From: Edolisoma coerulescens
Taxonomy: Eukaryota; Chordata; Aves; Passeriformes; Campephagidae
Reading direction: 5' to 3'
Length of the DNA: 64,000 bases
NCBI GenBank assembly: GCA_013397115.1
Contig: VWZW01004700.1
Span: 717,624-781,623 of the forward strand
In this document: positions 39,867-51,293 of the stretch, piece after piece
Numbering within the stretch: position 1 is the first letter of the stretch
How the letters are laid out: every line of letters starts with the position of its first letter
Notes under the pieces: generated by a model
Seen by the model: the letters and a program-made list of their open reading frames with translations, nothing else
The model's database searches: none
What the model was told of the DNA's origin: nothing
Made by a program: the position numbers and the translations under genes

Positions 39867-40105
39867 AGAATCATAGATTCATTAAGGTTGTAAAAGACCT
39901 CCAGGATCATCAAGTCTAACCTTAGACTAAATACCACCATACCCACTAAACCATATCATGATAATATCCNNNNNNNNNNNNNNNNNNNNNNNNNNNNNNN
40001 NNNNNNNNNNNNNNCCCAGTGCAACTTAAGGCTATTTTTCCTTGTCCTATCCCTAGTTGCCTGGGAGAAGAGGCACAACCCCCGTGCCTCAACACAACCT
40101 CCCAC
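39867..40105 (-). mobile_element. CR1 LINE 3' part containing an assembly gap
   Basis: The left end AGAATCATAGATTCATTAAG plus AGACCTCCAGGATCATCAAG is a reverse-complemented CR1 3' end. To the right of the gap, TCCTTGTCCTATCCCTAGTT and GCCTGGGAGAAGAGGCACAA continue the same family's ORF2 end in order. The element therefore spans the gap. Confidence 0.8.
39970..40014. other. assembly gap (45 N)
   Basis: An unbroken run of 45 N. It lies inside the CR1 copy, so collapsed or unresolved repeat sequence is the probable cause. Confidence 0.99.
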
Positions 40106-41482
40106 CTCACCACAACAAAAGAGGACCCAAGGAAGCTTCAAATTTTTTATTTATTCAGAATTCTCCAAATGTCTCTTTGTTCAGCCTAACCTTCTGAAAT
40201 ACAGTCCTTCAGACTTTTTGGTTGGCATGCCCTTTTATAACAGACACTGAAGAAAAAGAAGGAATTTAAATAACCTCAATTTCTGAAGGACAGAAAGAAC
40301 ATGCTTTCAGTTCCATCACTACATTCTACTCCAGAGAGAAGCCCTGAAAATCTGCTTGACAGACTTTCCATCACAGAAGACAATGAGCTTCTGATGGTCA
40401 GGCACGTAACCCTTCCCAGAAAATCCAATTCTTACTTAAAATGAGCAAGGAGTTCCACATGTGAATTAAGTACCAGGCTACAAGGTGATAAGTCCAGTTT
40501 TATCCAAAATTTCTTTATATGTTTGCAGTCTGCTATGGATATCAGGTACAGAGATTAAACCCAAAAACTTTCAGAACATTGAAACTGATCACCACTCCAC
40601 AAATTAATTCCAAGAAAATAAAAAATTCCTCCTCGGTTTCAAAGATTTCAGAAAAACAAAATGTTTTTCCAAGAAAATTACTTCTGTATGTATGAAACAG
40701 CCTGGCAACAGCACCACAGCACTCCAACCTTTCATCTAGACTTGCATGTGTAGCCTGAAACAAGGAATAAACACAATTCTGGAAAAACCTGCCATAAAAT
40801 CGCTCAGGCTTGAAGCAAGAATGGTGAAAAACAGAGGGAATTAGTTATATTCTTCCAAATGTAGATGAGCACTTTCCTTCACCCACAAGTCAAGCTTCAA
40901 GATTTCTCACTTGGAATGTTAAACAAACTCAGGAAAAAAAATGAAAATAAAATCTTCCAGTTTTTTATGATGTTGTGATAATTTCCTCAATGGAAAGTGT
41001 CAGTAGACTGTAATTTAGTCTTATAATATAAGTAAGACCACATCCTCAGTATCTTCTAAAGAATTTTTCTGACTAGAACACTTGCTCTTCATCATTTGGA
41101 ACAAAGTCAAAAGATAGTACAGAAGAAATTGCATTTTTCCCCAAAATGTTTATCTGTGAATAGCTCAGAGAGCTTCCCCTTCTTATTCTCTTGCCTCTCC
41201 TTGTGCAGCTACCTATTCTTTTTTCAGAGATTGACCCCTGACTAAAAGGGCAGCTGTCTGAGCGTGTGGAACTGCTCCAGTAAAGTAGTCCTGGGAGAAC
41301 AGTTCAACATGAAATTCAGATGGTAGAGGAAGTTATAAACCAGGAAACAGAAGGCCCCAACCTTTTTTAGAAAATTGTTTTAAATTTTTTCAAATACTGG
41401 TGGTAACAGTGAACAAAAAAAAAAAAACCTAAACTAAAAAACTACCACCCTAAAAAACAGGTGAAAGTGTGAAACTACTTAC

Positions 41483-41507
41483 TTTTTATCTTAATGTCTT
41501 TGAATAT
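41483..41507 (-). other. 25-bp exon-like segment with strong splice sites
   Basis: On the minus strand an acceptor with a long pyrimidine tract (TTTTCTTTTTCCTTTTATCA, then TCAG) and a donor AAAAA|GTAAGTAG bound 25 bp. One frame is open (IFKDIKIK). It could be a micro-exon or chance. Confidence 0.15.
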
Positions 41508-42530
41508 CTGATGATAAAAGGAAAAAGAAAATTCCACCATGTGTCTGACTCAGTAGTTTGCCTCAATTATATTTAAAGAAACCAATTAACAAAGATGTAG
41601 CCTTCAGATAAATTTAAGGTTGAAATTCGTGTTTGTTCTAAGTATTGTTGACTATTCTCCTATTTCATTTATAAATTTTTATTCTTGCCTCCTTGTGTGT
41701 TTTCAGCATGAGCTCTCCTCTGGATTCTCCAAAAATTAATGAAGGCAAAGAGGCTTATTTAAGAGCAGTTCCTTTGGGGAATGTCAATCACACTTATGTT
41801 TTAAAAAAAAAACCTTAAAGGCAAATGGTTACCACAAATTTTAGCATAACCCAGAGTAGCCATGAACATCTAAAATAATAAAAACTCCTGCCCCCAAATG
41901 CTCAAGATATAAATTAGATAAGGAAAAATAAGGAAAGGTAGGCAATTAAATTTGTTCTCTACTATTCTATAAGGATGGGACTAATTTCATTTTCTGAGGA
42001 GTTAAAGAAGTTTCTTGTTCTAAATTAGACAACAGAAGGCTACTTGTTAAGTGATAACAATAATTAGAAGTACATTTTGTTTGTTGTCTGTGTTGAATAC
42101 ACAGAAAAGTATATTTAAGTACTGTACGGTATAGATAATATCAAAGTTTTCATAGCAGAGGTTTAGCCCACAATGCTGTCAGATTAATATAAGAATGAAG
42201 CATTGGTTCAGCAGGTGATTTTAATCAAATAACACAATGAAACCAATTTAACATTGTATGCCTATTCAGGATAAAAACATTGTTGGTTTATGTAGTTTCA
42301 GTAGTTATTTCAGAGACTTCAATCCCCAGTAAAGAGAGAGGCAGTCAAAGTTAATAATAATCTCTCACTGTATAGACTAACTGGGCTGAAATTTTTGTCT
42401 TACCTGAGAAACACGTCAGATCATACATAATTAACATTTCAATATTTCATGTGTGAAAGTACTCTTTAACCATAAACATTGCTCTGTCACGCATGGAAGA
42501 GAGAAAGATAAATGAGAGAAAGGAGTTACA

Positions 42531-42890
42531 TTTATTGAGATACCAAAAAAATCCAGAGAGGAGAACATTCAAAATTCACATAAGGAAAGGAAAATACAAG
42601 GTTCAAACCTAGCAGTGATTCTGTTTTATGGAAGAATGAATACCACATACTCAGAATTTTCCCACAAACTGGAATTACTTTTTTTTGACCCACTTTAATC
42701 AGGAGTTCAGGTTTCGCAAAAAGCTGCCTGACACGCTGCCCAGAATTAAGGGTCCTGGAAGCTCCAGCTGTCTCTGTTGCTGAAGAACCAGGCACTGAAC
42801 GAGTCAAAGGATGCAGAATATGGCTTCCCACCAGCCTGCCAGTGAGGCTGCCAAGGAGCTGGGGAGAGGATCTGGCAGAAATTCAGGTTT
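42531..42890 (-). other. GC-richer segment ending in a polyadenylation signal, origin unknown
   Basis: On the minus strand a GC-rich start (about 42890 down to 42720) leads into a 99-codon frame (ATG at 42829-42831) and then AATAAA (42531-42536). The first half of the frame is protein-like (GQRVRQLFAKPELLIKVGQK), the second half is not. It could be a retrocopy, a terminal exon of a non-coding RNA, or an old repeat. I recognise no family and there is no poly(A) tail. Confidence 0.2.
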
Positions 42891-45800
42891 CTTCCATCAG
42901 AATCCAGATATCAAAACTAGTGTGGCTTTTAGCAGCACATGAAAAGTTCTGTCAAAAAAAAAACCTGGCAAAAATTGAAAATAATCTCTCATTACCTCAG
43001 TGAACATGCTAATTCCCAAAAAGAGCTGAGAAGGTCTAATGAAGCCTTAAGTACATCAAGACCTCACTAAGGATGGGAAAAGATCCCAGTGAGCTTAGAA
43101 GAACATGCAGAATACACTGCAGTAGAAAAATCTGTTGGTAGAATTTGAAAATAAATAAAACCTTGAAAACTCTACACAAAAGAAAGGTGCTTTCTCCTCT
43201 CAAAAACTTCCTAATGTCACTTTTTACTTGGAACTGCCTTTCAGTGACTGCACTGAACAAAACCCAAACACTCTTCCTCCTGCCTTCCTTCTCCTCACAT
43301 TTCCCAAATGCCATATCTGATGCTGAATGCCATTCCTTGTCATTGTAGGAGTGGAGTAACAGTTGCACAAGACAAAACCTGCCTGTATCATAAAAAGCTC
43401 TTACAAGGAATATACACTGCAGGGGAAAGAAGAAAAAATAATATGAGAAATAAAACAAGTGCTACCAAATTCTTGTGAAGCTAAAATAGACATATTCATA
43501 TACTTTATCCTTAAATACTATGCATCAAATAAAATCTTGTGTTTATCCCATTTAAAAAGTGTACAAGGGATTTTTGTTCCTATTTTAACCAGAGAGGCTT
43601 CAAAAAATAATATATATTGAAATTGAGTGTTAGACCATAAAAGAAATTGAAAAATACATGGAAGCTTCCAAGGCTCACTGATGAGATCAGGAATGAGTAA
43701 TACTTTGTCACAGATCACTTCTTAGATCACTTCAAATGAAACCTGAGGAACTAATAGCAGCTGTGGTTTCTCCTTTCCTTACCCTATTTTTCTTTATTTT
43801 TTTTTCCTTTTTATTTCCTCCAATGTTATATTACCTTTATTTCTGAACCAAGGAAATTTATGACAGCAAGCTAAATTCATGTATCATAAATGTCCTTGCA
43901 ACAGACTTTCTGGCATATAAAAACATTTTTTTGCCTGCTATGTACAAGGCCTGAAAGGATAGGTCAAATAAACCCCACCTAATAGTATTCAACAGCAGAA
44001 CTGTTGAAACAGTAAATGTCATTATTCGCTCTTAGATTACAGCTAGGGGCACAGCAAGCTAATTGCTTCATTACAATGGACGGATTAGATTATTAAGAGT
44101 GAAATGATTATCAAGTATGCAGTCATGGGGTCATACTGGATTCCTCATTTCTCCTGGTGACACAGTTGTACTGATGGCAAAAGAGTGTTTTTAAAACCTA
44201 AAGTATCCAGGAGGCTGAACTTTTCTTTTTCAAATGAGGACAATGTTACTCTTTTTCATGCTTTAATCATTTTCTAATTAGAGTATTTCAACTTTTCCTA
44301 AAAAATATGAGAAAACATAACTCCCATAAAATTCAACAAGAATTTTGTTGAATTCCTCCCTGGCCAGTAAGAAACAAGAATAACCTGGGAGAACCCACCT
44401 CACCACACACTACAGTTAAAAACATGACTGCAGGGCAAGCTACAGGTTTTGCTGTAATAGGTACTGCTACATTACATGGGTAGTAGATACTACAATGCCA
44501 TGCACACTGCAGGTAACGGAATTTAGGAGGACCGAGGGTAAACCTAAACAAATCTTTTGTCGTGGATCAGGACTCAGATATCCTCACCTCTGTGATCAGC
44601 TGTTTTTTATAGTTAACCATAACTCTCACAGAGATGCTTCCTTTTTGTGGAAACCAAGACACAGGAAACCTGGAGAGACTTGGTATACACTTTAATTTTG
44701 TGCTATTATGGAGTAATACCTCAAAGTTGAGTTGCATATCTGAGTCCAGAGAACACAGAACATGTACCATGCTGCAGATACTGGAAATGTGTTCTGAGAA
44801 GCTCTTGGATTCTCAGTACTGAGAATAGTGTTCTATCTGAAACACAAGTTTTGCGACTTTATTAATTTTCAACTACTAGACTTCCCAGTGAAAACTTCTG
44901 CAATAATAACATCCTTCCTCAAGGACAGAAAATAAAAGAAGGAGAAAGAGAGAGACAAAGATGAGCACACTAAGATAGGAGTCTCGTGGATGATGCGCTT
45001 TTGCTCTATTTTTACCAAAAGCCCAGAGAAAGGAACAAAACCTACTTGTGCTGCTTCAGGGGCAACATTTGTTCAAGGCAGTAAAAATGTATTTTGGGAG
45101 TGCAAAAGGATAATCTAAGTCAGATTTGTTCTTGTTTCTAATCACTTCCTTCTTTGTGAGAGTGCAGACAATTCCAAAACTTGCTAACAAATGTTAAGGT
45201 CAATTCCCTTTCCAGCTCTGCCCAGGAAACACCCACATAGCTGCTGGAGATGAAAAGTAGCAGTCCTGAAAAAAGCTTTGTATTCCTCTTCTGTACAGGC
45301 AGAAACAGGGTTGGATGACTTCACTATACATTCAGCATTTTGGTGTCATTCTTACAAGCACTTGACTCAATCTATCCATCCTCCGAAGAATGTAGATCAA
45401 TCTGCTCTAACTAAAACTGGATAAAACAGATTATTAAAATAAAGAAACATGGGGAAACAAAACTAGGGTAGAAATGTAGACTACAACTTCCTTTAAGTGT
45501 ATCTGACAGATTGAAAAAGCACAAGTAGGTTGTAGCAAAGCAAGGAAGTGAATAAGCAAATGAACAGAAACTGATAGGAATCAGGCTCGCACATTTTGAC
45601 TGGCACGGCTGTCTGTCAGAAGCACATCAAAAACAGTACTTCAGCTGGAAATGGTGCAGCTGACAGCACAAAAAAAAAGTTTCAACTATCAGATGCCAGC
45701 TCTCAGAAAGAACATTAATTAAATATGCCCTTTTTGAATTTCTTTACTTTGATTCTTACTTGACCAAACTGGATGAATTTATCAGGACAGGAGTTAATTT

Positions 45801-48800
45801 TGTTAGCACCCATTTCTTTAGCAACAGAAATATAGGGATTTGCCACCAAAAAGAGCTAGAAGAAAGATATAGGGACAAAGATCATTCTAGGCAACACGAG
45901 CCCTAAATTTACATATTGTCTACTACAGATAAAATAGTGTTAAGGCGTTCTATATTGCAGCACAGTAAAAAACTTTGGATCAGAAAGATTTTCTTAATGA
46001 GACCCCAAAGGATATTGAGTAGCTATTGTTTGTTTTTCAAAAATATTTGTATTTTTCAATTAAAATCATATATACACACATACAGAGGATATTTCACAGT
46101 TTTAGTAACAGCCAAGTGCATTCATAACTTCTACTTTGCACTATATTATTGAAATAGCTTTTTTTTAGCTTTAAATCAGAAATATTCTTCAAATATTTTT
46201 TATTTCCAGAAACATTTGTATAAAAATTGATTCATGTAACTCAAATAGTGTGCGTGCTCTTAAAGGTGAGTTAAGTGTCTGTAAAGAGAGAGAACAAGAA
46301 CCACTGAAAGCCCTACTGTCCCCCCTTTATCTACTGTAAACAAACAAAAACCTAAAGCTGTATCTACATAAAAGCTGATGTCATAAGTGAAGATATCAAT
46401 TTGCAATTTCCTTCACCTCCTTCCCTTTTTATTACTGTAAGCAGAATACTTACTACACGTGATTATTCCTGAACTTTAACCCAAAGCTGTATCGTGTTTG
46501 TGAAACATACACTAATTTCAGTTTATCAAAATGTGAACCTTTATACTGTGTGCATTGCATGAACTGATGTTACACAAAAATATCCAGAGGTAGCAGAGTA
46601 GTTGAAGATGTATGAGGTTAATGAAGTAATTAAGTTTTTTTTTTAAAAAAGGAATGTACTCTAGAAGCAACAGTGAAAACCATTAAGTGCTGATAACACA
46701 AGGCTTGCTAACTTCTTCACTTTTTACAGGTACAGGGAATAGCTGGATTAATTTCAATAGTTATAACGGATAACTGCCATTTTAATCCCTTGCTAGGACA
46801 TTTCTGGGCAAGGTGTCTCAATTTTCTGCATTTATTTTACATATTTTATCTATTTATCTACATACAGTGGAACACTAGATATTATGATGTTTATCCACTT
46901 CTTAGAAGGGAAAATATTATTAATTTTTACAAAAATTACCAGAAAACACCTTACTGTGTAAGAAAAATAAAGACATCAGCAAAATATTAGGAGCCAATCT
47001 ACAATCCATGCTTTCACTACATGTACCTCCTGCTCAAGCAGTGGTAACAGTGAATGTTAATTTACTGCTAACAGGAAATTTGGAGCCTGTACAGTGATTA
47101 TGACAATAAAATAAAGGTCCTTTTTATCAAGTGAGAAGGGAAAAAAATCTTAAAAAACCAAAGAACACAATTCCAATGTGACAGACTGTATTTTTTTTTG
47201 TTTCAACATTTCACCAGGATGGGCACTACGCCTCACTTCAGATTGCTATTCTCTCCACTCTTTCACAGGCAGCAAAGACAGCTCAAGAAGTACAAATTCA
47301 TGGCTTAAATTCTACAGGGCTGGAGCAAGGTTGTCTGCAGTCTCTCACTCCCACATGGCCCTTACAGGTTTTGACATAAATGAAGAGGAATGATGGGCAT
47401 AATTTCTTTTCTTTCACAATAAGATTAAATCAGAAGTGATCTAATTACATTAGTAGACTTATAACAGAATAAAAGAATGCAAGTTAAACCAAAATTTGGC
47501 TCTATTATTTCATTATGGAAACAAAATTTTCAAGAAAGCCAAACAAGAAAGCCATGAAGTGTTTTACTTGCCAGTGATAGGGTCTAACCCAAATATTTTC
47601 TTACAAGCTCCATCCATAAAAATGAGTTGGGGGAAGTGAACAACTTCAAATTAGGTGGCATTAAAATGTAAAGAACTGACAGACTTAAATGAACATCTCC
47701 CAGAACACTTTTATACACAAAATGGATATAAAACGACAAAATTTGGAAAATCCTATCTTGTATAATCTATGAAAGTAAAATAAAAAATTAAAATAGAATT
47801 TACTTAATTTAAAACTTATTGGAGCATTGGAAGAAATGTATAACTCCTTGTGTGGAAAAAAATTCGTGTTTAAAATGAACACGTCTTTCGCAGTATCCTT
47901 CTTTTTTCAGAATAATTCCATTATCATCTCAAGTAGATCTCTATAGAAGTTCTATCCTCATTTTCTAGAGAGAGAAACATCTAATATAAGTGCTCCTTCT
48001 TTACATATAACACTAGGAGGAAAGGCCTTTTGGTATTTCATTTTACACTAACACAGGCATTCTAGGCAGCAGTACAAACCAATTATGGAGTCACCGTAAC
48101 CCAGTCAGACATCGGAAATTTTTAACCAGCCACTGAAACAGTCTGAATATTAACCTGTGAAAAAGTAAAAGCTCACTATACCCTCCAGAAATCTGTGTCT
48201 GACATTGATAGGAAAAATGTTCAAAACAAAGTTGTTATAAAATTACTGGCTTCTGAATGAATATGACATTTTTTAAATGCATATTTTATTCAGATGTGGG
48301 GGTAGCAAATCTTTCCAGAAGAGTGCACTTTGATTATGAAAGGAGGACCATCACAGTCATTTGGGGATATTACACATGTTAACATGTTAAAATATTGCAT
48401 TTGTAGTAATTTTTACCAGCATTCTAGAGGGGAGACATAAGAAACGGGACAGCTGTTTTATTTTTCAATATAATGCAGATCAAAGATGACAGTTATAGCA
48501 ATCCAAGAGAAAAAAATTCTAACCAACAGTAGAATGTAGGTCTTAATGAATACTGGGCTAATATTAGCAACCAAGTAGTACAAAATATGTGAATATTTAA
48601 TATTCCTACATAATAGTCCTAGTCCTGATAGATTCATTTCTCTTCTGAAAGAATGAAATGTCCCTCTAAATATAGCATTGCTTAAAAATAAGATTGCTAG
48701 GTAGGCATTCAGAAAATTGCTATTAGCATGGCAATATTTTTAATCACTACATTTCTCAGTCTTTTTTAAATTCAATTAAGCCAATGAGGCTACATGTCAG

Positions 48801-50235
48801 ATGCACAAGTGAGTCTGCAAGTCTGTAACTTAGCAGAATCAATTACTTTTATTGCAATTATAAAAAAATTAAATGCTTTGATGCAAGGTCTATCTTTTTC
48901 TTATGTGTTGGCATAGACAGTAGCAATGATAAGTTCGGACTTTTTATTTCTCTATGTAATCTTACAAACATTCAGTAGTTAATGAATTCATGACCCTAGC
49001 ATATTGAAAGTCAATCACGATTTTTGTCATCTACAAGATCATTATTTAAAATTATGTTTTAGTAACAGATTAAATTAGAAGAAAACTATTAATGTGCCCT
49101 CTTTTTTAAAACATTGATGTAGCCTATATTTCAAGTAAATTGCAAACAAATTTAGAGCCAAAGCCATCACACAATTCGAATAATCAGAAGATCTTCCCAC
49201 ACAAAATCTGAAATACCAGGGGTGAAGCAGCTCTCCCATTATTTTACACAACAGGAAGACTGTCCAGTCACCTGTGAAAATACAAGTGCTTGTGTGTGCA
49301 GCAATTACAACTAGGGCCTTCACTACACATCTTTCATTATTTATGTCCCAGATCACATTGGAAAATGCAACAACACAGCTTTACAGAGCTCGTTCACTTA
49401 ACCAGTGTCATCTGAGGTATTTCATCTCTCCTTTTTTTCTTCATCCTATGAGCTGAACTAGCTTATGTCTGAAAATCAGAGTTTTAAAATTATTAAAGAA
49501 GAAAACCTGCTGTCTGATATGGAGACACAAAACCTAGTTCTATCTAAAGGAATACCAGCAATGGCTTTCCAACTCCAGTTATTCAGCAGAAAAATTTTAT
49601 GAGTATTTTCTTTGTTTTCTTCACCAAAAAGGCTCTGAACACTAATTTTGGAGGCATTGATTCAGAGACCTTAAACAGCAACTTCAAAATCAGAAATTAG
49701 TTTGTACATGTTTGACTGCTGGTTTTCTAGATGACTGCAACATAACCAGTCTTTGCAGACTGGGAAATAATGGTGGAATAATTCCATTTCTCTCAGAGAC
49801 TCCAAAAGTACTGTAGCTAATCTCTCTCAGCCCCTCAGCTGTGCTAGCTCAGCATTCTGTAGGACTGTACAGTAAATCAGATGAGTTCCTTTCTGTAGCT
49901 TAAAAAGATTCTCTGTCAAAGTGATGAAGGGGGAAAATATTTTTTCATTAGCTTGACCTCCCTGAAATAGTTTCACTAGACAGTTCAACAGACACTTGCA
50001 CCAGGGCCATGATGGTGTCATGGAGGCAGGAAGGAGCAGCTGGGCTGGCAATGGAGCTGCAGGTGCTGCACTGACAGCATGGAACTGCCTGGGGCTCTGG
50101 AGCTCAATTTAGCCTCTCAGATCTGCTTTCTGGAGAAGCCTCTTTTTCTTACTGTATCGATTCCACAGGGACCCAGGAAGAGTAGTGTCTCTAGGCTCAA
50201 GTTAGCCTTTGGAAATATATTTGCTAAATAAATAT

Positions 50236-51293
50236 TGTGGTGGATTTACCTTGTCTGGCTGCCAGACACGCACCAAGCCATTCTTTCATTCCCCTTCCTC
50301 AGCAGGACAGGGCAGAGAATTTGATGGAAAAGCTCATAGGTCAAGATAAGGACAGAGAGATCACCCACGAGTTACCATCACAGGCAAAACAGACTCAAAT
50401 TTTGGAAGATTAATTCAAATTATTGCCACTTAATAACAGGGTAGGACAGTGAAAAAAATGTAAAGACACTTCCCCCCCCTGCCCATTCCTCCTTTCCAGG
50501 GTCAGCTTCACTTATGAACCTTCTAGCTCCACACCTGGAGCAGTGCAGGTGGAGGGGGCAGGGACATTGTGGTCAGTCGAGAGCTCTTCATCTCTGCGAC
50601 TCTTTTCTTCTCATACTTGTCCCCTGCTCCAATGTGGGGTCCTACCCATGGGAAACAGTCCTTACTGAACTGCTCCAACATGGTCCTTCCCACAGCCTAC
50701 AGTTCTTCAAGAAGTGCTCCAGGTCCCTTCCACAGCGTGCAGTCCCTCAGGAACAACCTGCTCCAGCATGGGCCCCCTGTGGAATCAGAAGTCCTGCCAG
50801 AAAACCAGCTTCAGTGTGGGTTCCTCTCTCCAAGGGCTGCAGTATCTGCCAGGAGCCTTCTCCAGTGTGGGCTCTCCGTGAGGTCCCAAGTTCATTCAGG
50901 GTGCATCCACCTGCCCTGGCACGAGGTCCTCCACAGGCTGCAAGGGCACAGCTGCCTCACCATGGTCTTCACCATGGGCTGCAGGGCAATCTCTGCTCTG
51001 GTGCCTGGAAGCCTCCTCCTGCCCCTCCTTCCTCACTGATCTTGGTGTCTTCAGGGCTGTTTCTCCCATATTTTTCTCGCTCCTCTCTCTCACAGCTGCT
51101 GCACAGGATTTTTTATCTTCTCTTACACATTATCCACAGAGATGCCAGCAGTGTCACTATGGACAACTCTGGCTGTGGTAGATCCATTTTGAAGGTGGCT
51201 GAAACCATTTTTTTCTGACAAAAGGGCAGGTCTTGATGTCTTCTGCCACCCCTGCAGCTTCACCCCAACACCTGGACACGTAAATGCAGTACA
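50236..51293 (-). mobile_element. long solo LTR, ERVL-like, with 5-bp target duplication
   Basis: 1058 bp that begins TGTGGTGG and ends AGTACA on the plus strand. I recognise it as the reverse complement of a long songbird LTR, whose 5' end is TGTA(T/C)TG and whose 3' end is CACCACA. Landmarks include CTGGCTGCCAGACACGCACC, CCCCTTCCTCAGCAGGACAG and CTTCACCATGGGCTGCAGG. The middle (about 50610-50960) is built of diverged repeats around CTCCAGCATGGG / CTCCAGTGTGGG, typical of this U3. Flanks AATAT (50231-50235) and AATAC (51294-51298) form a 5-bp duplication with one mismatch. The 234-codon plus-strand frame inside is a by-product of GC-rich repeats, not a gene. Confidence 0.85.
50610..50960. 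repeat. internal tandem repeat of the LTR (U3)
   Basis: A motif close to CTGCTCCAGCATGGGNCCC recurs with spacing of roughly 50-60 bp (GCTCCAATGTGGGGTCC, GCTCCAACATGGTCC, GCTCCAGCATGGGCCCC, CTTCAGTGTGGGTTCC, CTCCAGTGTGGGC). Confidence 0.75.

Larger units (their letters stand above)
40106..50235. other. AT-rich non-coding DNA
   Basis: About 10 kb without a supported gene. There are GC-richer patches at about 42710-42890 and about 49980-50130, and an exon-like 25-bp segment at 41483-41507. Frames of up to 140 codons (43036-43458, minus) are dominated by Phe/Leu/Tyr from A/T runs and look spurious. Confidence 0.5.

Noticed and set aside
43036..43458. 140-codon minus-strand frame
   Set aside because: Phe/Tyr/Leu-rich start from A/T runs (MFYFSYYFFFFP); no domain or context.
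50514..51218. 234-codon plus-strand open frame
   Set aside because: It lies entirely within the minus-strand LTR, follows its GC-rich repeat units, and has the Pro/Ser/Leu composition of a translated repeat rather than a protein.
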